A stretch of 12,348 nucleotides of DNA from Acidobacteria bacterium UBA2990 (GTDB lineage: Bacteria; Acidobacteriota; Vicinamibacteria; Vicinamibacterales; UBA8438): assembly GCA_002347025.1 (NCBI GenBank), contig DEAE01000010.1:155620-167967 (forward strand). Direction: 5' to 3'. The position numbers and the translations under genes are program-made. Below the pieces are notes generated by a model. The model did no database searches. It was not told where the DNA came from and saw only the letters and a list, made by a program, of their open reading frames with translations. Within the stretch, counting starts at the first letter, position 1. Each line of letters opens with the position of its first letter. Positions 1 to 6,623 of the stretch are shown piece by piece.

Positions 1-30
1 CGCCCTCGGTACCAATCTTCTCAATAACTT
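1..30 (+). repeat. Direct repeat copy 1, tRNA 3'-end-like (candidate att site)
   Basis: The window opens with CGCCCTCGGTACCA followed by TCTTCTCAA and AACTT. The same 30 bases recur at 6480-6509 with two substitutions (positions 15 and 25 of the repeat). The first 14 bases end in ACCA and look like the 3' strand of a tRNA acceptor stem plus discriminator and CCA. The rest of the possible tRNA lies left of the window, so whether this is a real tRNA gene end or a duplicated fragment cannot be decided here. Repeat identity is seen directly; the tRNA and att reading is inference. Confidence 0.6.
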
Positions 31-331
31 GCAGGGCTCTGGCAGCATGACCGTGACCGAACGTTTTTCTATGGAGAGCGCCGACAGTTTAATCTACACT
101 TTCACAGTCGACTACCCAACGGTTTGGACTGTCCCGTTCACCGGCGAGTATGCCTGTCACGAAGCAAACTACGCGCACCAGGGGATCATGAAGGGAGCGC
201 GATTGCTCGAAGCTGACTACCGCGGGGAGGCGCCCAAGGGCATAGTCAACCCGACTCGTTACCTGAGCGGCTTGATGGCAAGAAGTGTAGTAGCTAGGCA
301 TCCACACCGGCATCTTGGGTGTTGGCTGTGA
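30..331 (+). pseudogene. Truncated 3' fragment of an uncharacterised YACHE-motif protein gene
   Basis: The frame is open from base 2 through the tRNA-like repeat and ends with TGA at 329-331. Between about 45 and 240 it encodes TVTERFSMESADSLIYTF, then DYPTVWTVPFTGEYACHEAN, then a GARLLEADYRGEAP tail. From memory this matches the C-terminal part of an uncharacterised family, common in Acidobacteriota and marine metagenomes, with the pattern ERF.R..ADTL.Y..TV.DP..WT.PWT....YEYACHEGN. Compared with that pattern about a dozen residues are missing between PFTGE and YACHE. The N-terminal bulk of the family is absent because the frame runs straight into the repeat. The last roughly 30 codons look non-native, with no family-like stop. 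I read it as a decayed remnant cut by recombination at the repeat. It could instead be the 3' end of an intact gene if the left flank is in frame. No clean ribosome-binding site is seen. Confidence 0.5.
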
Positions 332-2388
332 CACACTGGAGGCGGGCTTTCGATGTCGGTGGTCTCACCGCCTTGGCACTGGCGTACCCGCTTCTTGAAG
401 TGTTATCGCAGAGCCCAGAGTTCTTCGTTGCTCGGAACACTACGGTCGTTCAGGTTCTTTCTCTAGTCAGCGTCATCTGTCTCTTTCTTCCTACGTTGTG
501 GTTCGCTGTTCAACTGGTCTGGGCCGGTGCTAGACCACGGGCGGCCACCGTCGCTCATACCGGCCTGCTCGCATTGCTAGTCATGGCGATGGTTATGACC
601 TGGGTGAATCGGGTCGACTACCTCCAGATTTTGGGAGGGGCTGCTGTTGTCCTTGTGTTGGGTCTGCTGTTTGTAATCGGCTACCAGCGTACACGTGTCG
701 TGCCGTTGTTTGTTACCGCCCTAAGCCCGTCAATCTTGGTTGTGCCTCTGTGGTTCTTGTCAAATGACGCTGTCCGAGACGCCCTCATCCAGACCACCGA
801 ACAGGCTCAGACGGTGGAGTTCGATGAGGTTCCGCCGATTGTGTTTGTCGTATTTGACGAACTTCCGTTAATTAGCTTGTTGGACGAAAATCTGGTAATC
901 GATGCTGTCCGCTATCCAAGCCTTGCAGCGCTTGCTAAGCATAGCTACTGGTTTCGGAATACCACCACAGTGTCTTCTGAGACGATGTGGGCCGTGCCTG
1001 CCGTGGTTGCGGGTCAATATCCCTTCGAACAAGGTGCCGTGCCGACGCGTCGTTACTATCCCAATAATCTTTTTTCAGTATTGAGCGGTCAGTACCAGAT
1101 GACGGTGTTCGGCCGTTTTCTCCAATTGTGTCCCCCATCTAGTTGCACCCATGACCAGGCTATGCCAGAGGAATCGCTAGGCAGGCTCCTCGCTGACGCT
1201 TCCCTTATAGCGGCACATATTCTGCTGCCAGAACCAGTGACGCAGTACCTGCCGACGATTACTGGCGATTGGGTAGGGTTGGCGCAAGCGCGAGCGTGGC
1301 GCGAGTCAGGGGAATCGGCAGAGGGTCGGGACGCCGAGTTCGAGCGGTTTCTCGAGACGATCGAACCAGCGGCGGATGGACGTCTCTACTTCCTACACAG
1401 CTTGTTGCCGCATATGCCGTTTGAGTATGTGCCGTCTGGGCATCGCTATCCGGCTGCTGACTACCAGGGGCGCCTGGTTGATGGGAAGCGGCTCTTTGAA
1501 GCGACCGATCGTGCTTTTGTGGATGTCTTGTATCAACGACACTTGCTTCAAGTGGGGTTTGTCGATCGTCTCGTTGGGCGGCTTTTGGAACGGCTCCGAT
1601 CACTAGGTATATACGACGATACGCTGGTGGTCGTGACCTCTGATCATGGTGCCAGCTATCAGCCGGGACTTCCCAGACGGATGCTTACTGAGCAGAATGC
1701 AGCTGACATCGCATTGGTGCCGCTCTTTATCAAGCTTCCTGGGCAACAGGTTGGAGTCGTCAGTGAGAGCAATGCCCAGACGATCGATATTCTGCCTACG
1801 CTGGCTGACGCTCTGTCGATTGAACTCCCCTTCGGGACTGATGGTCAATCGCTCTTCGATCGCGAAAATCAAAGAGGAGAGGTCAAGTGGTTCGTGCAGC
1901 GGAATTTGGAGAATGTTGCGGTCGAGACGTTGGGTGATATTCGTTCGCTGAGCCAAGCAAGCTTGGAGCGGAAGGTGTCTACATTCGGCACCCGTTCTCG
2001 TAGGGGTCTCTATGCTCTTGGCAGGTCTGAGGAATTGCTGGGAATGGATGTTTCGGCAGTGGTGGGGGGGCGTCGGAGTGAAGTACAGATCACGTCAAGC
2101 AACGTAAGGTTCTTTGACGATGTCGTGCGGACGGGACCTTCCCTTCCTCTCCACGTGACCGGCGTACTCGATACGGGTCAAGTAGAGCCGATTCAATTGG
2201 CGGTTGCACTGAATGGCACCATCGCGGCGACGACAGAATCGTACGGGCAGAACGGGGAGTGGGTGTTTGCGGCGATGCTCTCCTCAGACCTTCTGCGCGA
2301 TGGACGCAATGAGGTGACGTTGTTTGTGATTGAGTCCGAAAACGGGGAGCCATCGCTGAGTCCGGTGATGCTCTCTGCTGACCGGTAA
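319..2388 (+). CDS. Membrane-anchored sulfatase/LtaS-like (alkaline-phosphatase superfamily) protein
   Basis: This 689-aa protein has about five transmembrane helices (roughly residues 12-31, 43-69, 80-95, 101-121, 127-147). A sulfatase-fold domain (PF00884-type) covers about 172-505, followed by a C-terminal beta-rich region to 689. Fold landmarks are FVVFDE (D180, E181), a metal-ligand SDHG (D442, H443), LHSLLPH (H360, H365) and TIDILPTLADAL near 488-498. At the nucleophile position the sequence is T222 in TMWAVPAVVAG, not the C/S-x-P-S-R sulfatase signature. Catalysis by threonine, as in LtaS and phosphoethanolamine transferases, is therefore more likely than sulfatase activity. The catalytic domain should face the periplasm and act on a lipid-linked or envelope glycan; the substrate is unknown. 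The start is GTG 319; TTG 322 and GTG 328 are alternatives, and no good Shine-Dalgarno precedes any of them. The stop TAA shares its last base with the next ATG, indicating an operon. Confidence 0.85.
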   Translation: MLAVTHWRRAFDVGGLTALALAYPLLEVLSQSPEFFVARNTTVVQVLSLVSVICLFLPTLWFAVQLVWAGARPRAATVAHTGLLALLVMAMVMTWVNRVDYLQILGGAAVVLVLGLLFVIGYQRTRVVPLFVTALSPSILVVPLWFLSNDAVRDALIQTTEQAQTVEFDEVPPIVFVVFDELPLISLLDENLVIDAVRYPSLAALAKHSYWFRNTTTVSSETMWAVPAVVAGQYPFEQGAVPTRRYYPNNLFSVLSGQYQMTVFGRFLQLCPPSSCTHDQAMPEESLGRLLADASLIAAHILLPEPVTQYLPTITGDWVGLAQARAWRESGESAEGRDAEFERFLETIEPAADGRLYFLHSLLPHMPFEYVPSGHRYPAADYQGRLVDGKRLFEATDRAFVDVLYQRHLLQVGFVDRLVGRLLERLRSLGIYDDTLVVVTSDHGASYQPGLPRRMLTEQNAADIALVPLFIKLPGQQVGVVSESNAQTIDILPTLADALSIELPFGTDGQSLFDRENQRGEVKWFVQRNLENVAVETLGDIRSLSQASLERKVSTFGTRSRRGLYALGRSEELLGMDVSAVVGGRRSEVQITSSNVRFFDDVVRTGPSLPLHVTGVLDTGQVEPIQLAVALNGTIAATTESYGQNGEWVFAAMLSSDLLRDGRNEVTLFVIESENGEPSLSPVMLSADR

Positions 2389-3320
2389 TGATTGACGTGT
2401 CGCTGCGTGCGACGGGAGCGGAGTGCGAGGTGTTAGACGAGCGGGTTTCTTGCGGGCGCCGTGGCCAGCTTGGGTTGCGTCTGAAAAACTTTGTGTGTCT
2501 GTTGTACCTGTCCGTTGCGTGTTCGGGCCAGGGGCCTGTCGCTATGCCCAGTGTCGAAATTGATCCGGTTCGATCGGTTAGCGGCAGTCCAGTCCAGGTC
2601 ACCCTGACCTTCTCGGTCTTACCAACGGCGGGTTTCGACGAGGATCACCTGGTGTTCTTACACTTCCTGAACGGTGACGGCGAGTTGATGTGGACCGTCG
2701 ACCATTACCCGCCAAGACCGACCAGCCAATGGCAGCCGGGCGATACTATTCAATATACGAAAACCATCCTGATGCCGTTGTGTCCCTATTTTGGCGAGGC
2801 CGGGGTTCATGTTGGATTGTATTCCCGAGACGATGGTGCACGATTGATACTCGCTGGCGACGAAGCGGGACAACGGGCATATCGGGTCGGCCGTGTGCGT
2901 CTGTTGCCACCGATGCGGAACACTCGCCTCTCCTACAGGTCTGGGTGGAACCCGCTCGAAAGCGATTCGATTTGTATGCAATGGAGATGGTCTGAGCAAA
3001 CCAGTGCACTGGTGTTTGATAATCCGAGGCAGGACGCTCGGTTGTATCTGGCGCTGGAACATCGAGAGGTTGATGACGAGAAACCCCGCCACCTGACCGT
3101 CTCGGTTGATGACGGAATCGCCGCACGCGTCGAAATTACGAACGGGTATGTGGTGCAGGAGATTCAGCTGACTCGGTCGCTCCTTGGGGACAGTGATGAG
3201 GTTGCCGTGGGTCTTGAGGTCGACCGTCCCTTCGTGCCGCCAGCGTTACCGGGTGAGGAGAGAACGGATACCCGAATGTTGGGTGTGCGAGTGGTGGGCG
3301 CCTACCTCCTGGTGGAATGA
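2388..3320 (+). CDS. Exported two-domain beta-sandwich protein of unknown function
   Basis: This is a 310-aa protein. Its ATG overlaps the upstream TAA by one base, so translation is probably coupled to the membrane transferase. The first ~30 residues are poorly conserved-looking. A signal-like segment, RLKNFVCLLYLSVACSGQG (31-49), follows and could be a lipoprotein signal with C45, though the box SVAC lacks the usual Leu at -3. The native start may therefore be TTG near 2475. Residues 55-173 form an Ig-like beta domain with VFLHFLNGDGELMWTVDHYPP (89-109) and QWQPGDTIQYTKT (114-126). Residues 178-308 form a second domain with SGWNPLE and VDRPFVPP. I recall this arrangement in uncharacterised proteins beside glycan-polymerisation or glycosyltransferase genes of Acidobacteriota. 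No catalytic motif is visible. The likely role is an envelope accessory or binding protein working with the upstream enzyme (inference). Confidence 0.8.
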   Translation: MIDVSLRATGAECEVLDERVSCGRRGQLGLRLKNFVCLLYLSVACSGQGPVAMPSVEIDPVRSVSGSPVQVTLTFSVLPTAGFDEDHLVFLHFLNGDGELMWTVDHYPPRPTSQWQPGDTIQYTKTILMPLCPYFGEAGVHVGLYSRDDGARLILAGDEAGQRAYRVGRVRLLPPMRNTRLSYRSGWNPLESDSICMQWRWSEQTSALVFDNPRQDARLYLALEHREVDDEKPRHLTVSVDDGIAARVEITNGYVVQEIQLTRSLLGDSDEVAVGLEVDRPFVPPALPGEERTDTRMLGVRVVGAYLLVE

Positions 3321-3396
3321 CCGACTTTGGCAAACCGGTTGAGGCAGTCTCTCAATGGGGTCGAGCCGCATCGGCTATGAGCTGGCTGGTTCGACG
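3321..3396. other. Short convergent intergenic region with a small inverted repeat
   Basis: These 76 bases separate the two convergent operons. AGCCG-CAT-CGGCT forms a small perfect hairpin near 3364-3376, nested in a longer imperfect pair (GTCGAGCC near 3360 with GGTTCGAC near 3388). There is no clear T-run on either side, so a bidirectional terminator is possible but unproven. Confidence 0.3.
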
Positions 3397-4803
3397 TCAT
3401 GACTGAGTTCGGTTGCCCTTGGCGTGGTACAGGATCCGGTTGCCAGACTCCAATGTTTCCTTCTTGATATTCGCGAATTTCCCGGCTAGCGCGACCTCCA
3501 GAGTTGCTGGTGAGTAGTCGAAGTCCTGACCGGATCGATGACGTAGCAAATGTTGGACCATCGGATCGTTGCGGTCGACAAACTCGATGACCAGTTCCGC
3601 ATCGAATCCTGCCAGCCATTCGATCAGTTCTTGCAGGGGAATTTGTCGCCCAATAACAAGGTGATGGACGAGAGCGAGACACAGGATGAGCTCTGGTGAT
3701 CCTCGGCTGGCGAACGATTGCCGCTCCCGGCCTCGCCATCCAAGACTGGGTGCCGGATTTGCACAATCGGCCACCATCGGCAGGATGTTGCTGACGTTCT
3801 CTGAGCGCAATTCCTGATACAGGCGGTCGACGACCATATGATCAGCGTCGAGTGCGAGGACGTAGTCTGAATATTGGCTAGCCAAGCGCGAGTAGACTCC
3901 AATGTTACACCCGAGATCCCACACGATTCCCCACCGTCTTGGCATCAACACCTGCTGTACGAAGGCAGTCTTTTGCTGGAGGTCGGCCGATGCATAGGTA
4001 TGCGTGTGTTGATAATCAGACCAGGCTGACGTCGACGGCCTCCACTGGAGGCCGGCGACGAGCCGGCGTAAGCTGGTTATGTTATGTTTGATGAGTTGGT
4101 CACTAAACCCAGCATGACGAAGGTCAGCCCTTATATTACGATTCGAGCCTTCGTATCGAGCCTGTGCTTTGGCTTGCAGGAAGACATGTGACAATACACC
4201 CGGTCGGAAGTAGTCCAGGGGCGAGAGCATGGATTGAATCTGTTTGGCGGGGATACCTTCGAGACTTCCACGTAACCAGACTTGAAACGGAACGTTACGG
4301 TAGGCTTGGAGCAGTAGTGGATAGAGAAACAACTCGCAGAATTGGCGATATCCCATCCACGGTTCACCGGGCTGATACGTCGTGAACGATCCGATGTCGA
4401 TGAAGGTGGGTCGGCAACCGAGCCATTGGATATTAAATGGGGTTGCGTCCTTCAGGGTCATGCCCTCCCCGAGCGCGACCTGGATCACATCCAGCTGGAG
4501 CAGCGCTGCGTCTTTGAGCATACTGAAGGGCCATTCGTATGGGTATGACACCAGTGGTACCGTCTCGTGTTTCAGGACCGCGGCCCATTTTTCATCCAGT
4601 GCAGGGAGGTCGGCGCCGCTGACACGTGTGGTTGGTATCAATTGGCGCTTCGTCGTCAGGCGTTCAAAAAACCTCGTTCCGCTCAGTTGTTGCCAATCCG
4701 CGAGGGCACGGGGAGTCAGGTAGCGTAGGATGGCACCATTGAAGTGGAAGACACGTGTGTCTGGGTCCCGAAACGATCCAGGTTCGACTTGGGGGACACT
4801 CAC
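3397..4803 (-). CDS. NoeA-like SAM-dependent methyltransferase with kinase-like N-terminal half
   Basis: This is a 468-aa cytoplasmic protein with no signal peptide. The C-terminal half is a class I Rossmann methyltransferase. Motif I is VWDLGCNIGVYS (294-305), the acidic motif II is LALDADHMVVD (317-326), and an ILCLALVHHL motif (373-382) corresponds to motif IV. The N-terminal half (1-250) has WPFSMLKDAALLQLD, then D119-x4-N124 in LKDATPFNIQ and D136-x-G138 in FIDIGSF. These match the spacing of the kinase/aminoglycoside-phosphotransferase catalytic loop (HxDxxxxN) and DFG loop. The overall form recalls proteins annotated 'nodulation protein NoeA-like methyltransferase'. Start GTG 4803 overlaps the stop of the upstream 102-aa gene as GTGA, so translation is coupled. 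The partner gene and neighbouring membrane transferase suggest modification of an envelope glycan or its lipid carrier. The methyl acceptor is unknown. Confidence 0.8.
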   Translation of the reverse strand: MSVPQVEPGSFRDPDTRVFHFNGAILRYLTPRALADWQQLSGTRFFERLTTKRQLIPTTRVSGADLPALDEKWAAVLKHETVPLVSYPYEWPFSMLKDAALLQLDVIQVALGEGMTLKDATPFNIQWLGCRPTFIDIGSFTTYQPGEPWMGYRQFCELFLYPLLLQAYRNVPFQVWLRGSLEGIPAKQIQSMLSPLDYFRPGVLSHVFLQAKAQARYEGSNRNIRADLRHAGFSDQLIKHNITSLRRLVAGLQWRPSTSAWSDYQHTHTYASADLQQKTAFVQQVLMPRRWGIVWDLGCNIGVYSRLASQYSDYVLALDADHMVVDRLYQELRSENVSNILPMVADCANPAPSLGWRGRERQSFASRGSPELILCLALVHHLVIGRQIPLQELIEWLAGFDAELVIEFVDRNDPMVQHLLRHRSGQDFDYSPATLEVALAGKFANIKKETLESGNRILYHAKGNRTQS

Positions 4804-5108
4804 TCGTCGGTTTGCACTGATCGCTCTGCCATACTCGACCGAGGTTGCAGAACTGGCAGACTGCGTTCTTTTTCAGACCGGTGCCTCATCGGTCTCGGTC
4901 TGGAGTTCCGGGCTGCTAGCGGTCGCCGGAACACTGATGTAAGTCGATGCCAATATAGTTTCGCGATAACACCCACCGCTGCGAAGCCGCCGAGAAGCAG
5001 CTGAAGCAGCATGCTCCCACTACCAGGGTCGAGGTAAGCGTCAACGGGGGTCTCAAGGAGCCACCACACGATGACCGTTAGCAGCAGTGACTTTGAACGT
5101 ATCGGCAT
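4800..5108 (-). CDS. Small membrane protein with YLDPGSGS motif
   Basis: This 102-aa protein has an N-terminal hydrophobic signal or first helix (7-24, LLLTVIVWWLLETPVDA). It is followed by the striking motif AYLDPGSGSMLLQ (24-36) and a second hydrophobic helix (about 33-52) ending in KLYWHRL. The remaining ~45 residues are basic and low-complexity, with no recognisable fold. I recall similar short AYLDPGSGS...KLYW proteins encoded immediately beside NoeA-like methyltransferases and alkaline-phosphatase-fold membrane proteins. The same association is seen here: its TGA overlaps the methyltransferase GTG by 4 bases (GTGA). The start is ATG 5108; upstream only a weak GGGAAC-like ribosome-binding site is visible. 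Likely it is an inner-membrane partner or scaffold for the methyltransferase (inference). No catalytic residues are evident. The long basic tail may be cytoplasmic. Confidence 0.75.
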   Translation of the reverse strand: MPIRSKSLLLTVIVWWLLETPVDAYLDPGSGSMLLQLLLGGFAAVGVIAKLYWHRLTSVFRRPLAARNSRPRPMRHRSEKERSLPVLQPRSSMAERSVQTDE

Positions 5109-5234
5109 GTTGAAGTTTCGTTCCCAGGTTCACGGTCCTAGACGCCATAGGATAACAAAAGCAACATATGTTTGTCGTTCGTGGAAGCCGCCGCTTACCT
5201 TAATGTCCGCTTACAACCCCCGATTTGGCCAGAC

Positions 5235-6416
5235 CTATTTGACCCAGGGCGCCTTGCGAGGACCCATGCCCTCAAATCTGAACTTCTGGATACGCTTCCC
5301 TTCATACGTCTCGGTGATATAGAGGTCGCCATTGGAGTCCGCGGCGATGTTGTGTGCCCCATAAAACTGACCTGCCCATCGGCCTGCTTGCCCGAATGCA
5401 CTGACAACTTCGAGCGTGTCACGTATCAGCACCCGTACTTCTTGGTTTGTTCCATCTGGGACTAGTAGGTAGGTTTGCGCGGCGTCGTTCGAGAAGGCGA
5501 TGTCCCACACGGAGCCGCTTCCGAGCGTCTCTTTCGCCAGAAATGCTTCTTGTACGAAGGTCCCGTCCTTTCGAAACACCTGGATGCGATCGTTGGTGCG
5601 GTCGCAAACGTACACTAGTCCGTCGTTGGCAATGCGTACACAGTGAGTGATGCGAAATTCGGGGGGCGATGGTCCATTTGGATCATACTGGCTGGGGGCA
5701 TTCTCGTGCTGGACCGCCCCGCTGAAGGGGCTGGGCAAGCGCTCTCCTGCGGCCTCAAAGTAAGTGTCATCCGGTCTGTTGCCGAATGCACCCCAGTGCC
5801 TTTTGTAAGCACCGCTCTCGGCATCGAAAACGATCACGCGGTGGTTCACGTAACCGTCGGCGACATAGAGTTCCGTGGTGGCGTGGTCTACAACCATATG
5901 GGCGGCGCCACCAAGGTTCTCTGTGTCGTTGCTCCCGCCATTCTGCCCCTTCTGTCCGATCTGCATTACGAACTCGCCGTCGCGAGTGAACTTCAGGATC
6001 TGCGCATCCTCTGGACCGCCACCTCCTAGCCAGACGTGGTCGTCCACATCAATGTGGATACCGTGCTCTAGATCGGGCCAATCGTAGCCATTGTCCGGGC
6101 CGCCCCAGGCGGAAACCACGTTTCCCTCGGGATCAAACTCGATTACAGGAGGAGCAGCGAGCCAGATGGCTCGTGTCTCGTTGGGTTGTAGCGTGCCAGG
6201 ACGGTGAACGATCCAGACGTGATCGCTCGAATCAACTGCTACCCCAACTACGGCTCCAACAAGCCAGTGGTTCGGCAGCGGCCTCGGCCAAGTCGGGTCG
6301 ACCCGGTACAAGGGAGCTTGGTCTTGAGATTGGGCGACAACTTCGGTGACTGCGCTGGGGATGTTGACGATTGCGAACGCTAGGAGCGATCGCCTAACGA
6401 ACTGATTTATGCGCAC
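5235..6416 (-). CDS. Secreted NHL-repeat beta-propeller protein
   Basis: This 393-aa protein has a Sec signal peptide (about 1-29, RRSLLAFAIVNIPSAV...VVAQS) and then a beta-propeller built of NHL-type blades. Repeated blade signatures are GVAVDSSDHVWIVHRPG (58-74), IHIDVDDHVWLGGGG (120-134), HMVVDHATTELYVADGYVNH (173-192), CVRIANDGLVYVCDRTNDRI (259-278) and HNIAADSNGDLYITETYEGK (355-374). Each pairs with a following IxxFxxDG strand. About five to six blades are visible, normal for the family. No catalytic cysteine or metal site of the PAL lyase type is clear, so a binding or scaffold role outside the cell is the safest reading. The start is GTG 6416, supported by AGGAGG on the minus strand four bases upstream. 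The upstream region holds the second tRNA-end repeat. It is 126 bases from the next minus-strand gene, so cotranscription is possible. Confidence 0.85.
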   Translation of the reverse strand: MRINQFVRRSLLAFAIVNIPSAVTEVVAQSQDQAPLYRVDPTWPRPLPNHWLVGAVVGVAVDSSDHVWIVHRPGTLQPNETRAIWLAAPPVIEFDPEGNVVSAWGGPDNGYDWPDLEHGIHIDVDDHVWLGGGGPEDAQILKFTRDGEFVMQIGQKGQNGGSNDTENLGGAAHMVVDHATTELYVADGYVNHRVIVFDAESGAYKRHWGAFGNRPDDTYFEAAGERLPSPFSGAVQHENAPSQYDPNGPSPPEFRITHCVRIANDGLVYVCDRTNDRIQVFRKDGTFVQEAFLAKETLGSGSVWDIAFSNDAAQTYLLVPDGTNQEVRVLIRDTLEVVSAFGQAGRWAGQFYGAHNIAADSNGDLYITETYEGKRIQKFRFEGMGPRKAPWVK

Positions 6417-6420
6417 GTTT

Positions 6421-6426
6421 CCTCCT
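6421..6426 (-). promoter_or_regulatory. Ribosome-binding site of the NHL gene
   Basis: CCTCCT on the + strand reads AGGAGG on the minus strand, followed by four bases and then GTG 6416. This perfect Shine-Dalgarno is what makes the GTG the preferred start. Confidence 0.7.
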
Positions 6427-6429
6427 TTA

Positions 6430-6493
6430 GAGCATCAGACCGGTTTCTGATGACCCTTAGGTTCGTTCGGGTTCGATCCCGCCCTCGGTACCA
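6430..6493 (+). other. Degenerate tRNA-like remnant ending in ACCA
   Basis: The segment ends with CGGGTTCGATCCCG (T-arm-like, TTCGATC) and CCCTCGGTACCA, which fits a tRNA T-arm plus 3' acceptor strand. Compared with a canonical 16-base 61-76 segment it is one base short. A perfect 7-bp hairpin at 6433-6452 (CATCAGA/TCTGATG) sits where an anticodon arm might be. Its loop has six bases and no U33, and no 5' acceptor strand matching ACCGAGG is present; that position is occupied by the ribosome-binding site of the minus-strand gene. It is therefore not a functional tRNA. A tRNA 3'-end fragment is the best reading. Confidence 0.45.
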
Positions 6494-6509
6494 TTCTTCT
6501 CAACAACTT
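6480..6509 (+). repeat. Direct repeat copy 2, tRNA 3'-end-like (candidate att site)
   Basis: Twenty-eight of these 30 bases match 1-30 in the same orientation. Homology continues 16 bases beyond the CCA (TTCTTCTCAACAACTT), so the repeat is not just a shared tRNA tail. The two copies bracket about 6.45 kb. Upstream of this copy more T-arm sequence is visible (6466-6479), whereas copy 1 is cut off by the window edge. Confidence 0.65.
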
Positions 6510-6573
6510 AACGACACGCCAGTGTTGTAGGAACAGTAGCCGTCCATGGTTATGTTGAGCACGCTCGAAAGAA

Positions 6574-6601
6574 ATGCCCGCAGCTATCTGACTGCGGGCA
6601 T
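6574..6601 (-). terminator. Intrinsic terminator of the duplicated-domain gene
   Basis: A perfect 10-bp stem ATGCCCGCAG/CTGCGGGCAT has an 8-base loop. On the minus strand it is followed by TTCTTT and lies 22 bases beyond the TAG of the gene ending at 6624. The GC-rich stem plus U-rich tail fits rho-independent termination, though the tail is interrupted. Confidence 0.7.
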
Positions 6602-6623
6602 CTCAGGTAATAGAAACGCCAAT

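Noticed and set aside
2090..2602. 170-codon minus-strand ORF across the transferase/beta-sandwich junction
   Set aside because: Antisense to two convincing coupled genes; low-complexity Arg/Ser/Pro composition typical of shadow frames.
6418..6493. Intact tRNA gene
   Set aside because: No 5' acceptor strand pairing with CCTCGGT, a six-base anticodon-like loop without U33, and the T-arm/acceptor segment is one base short.
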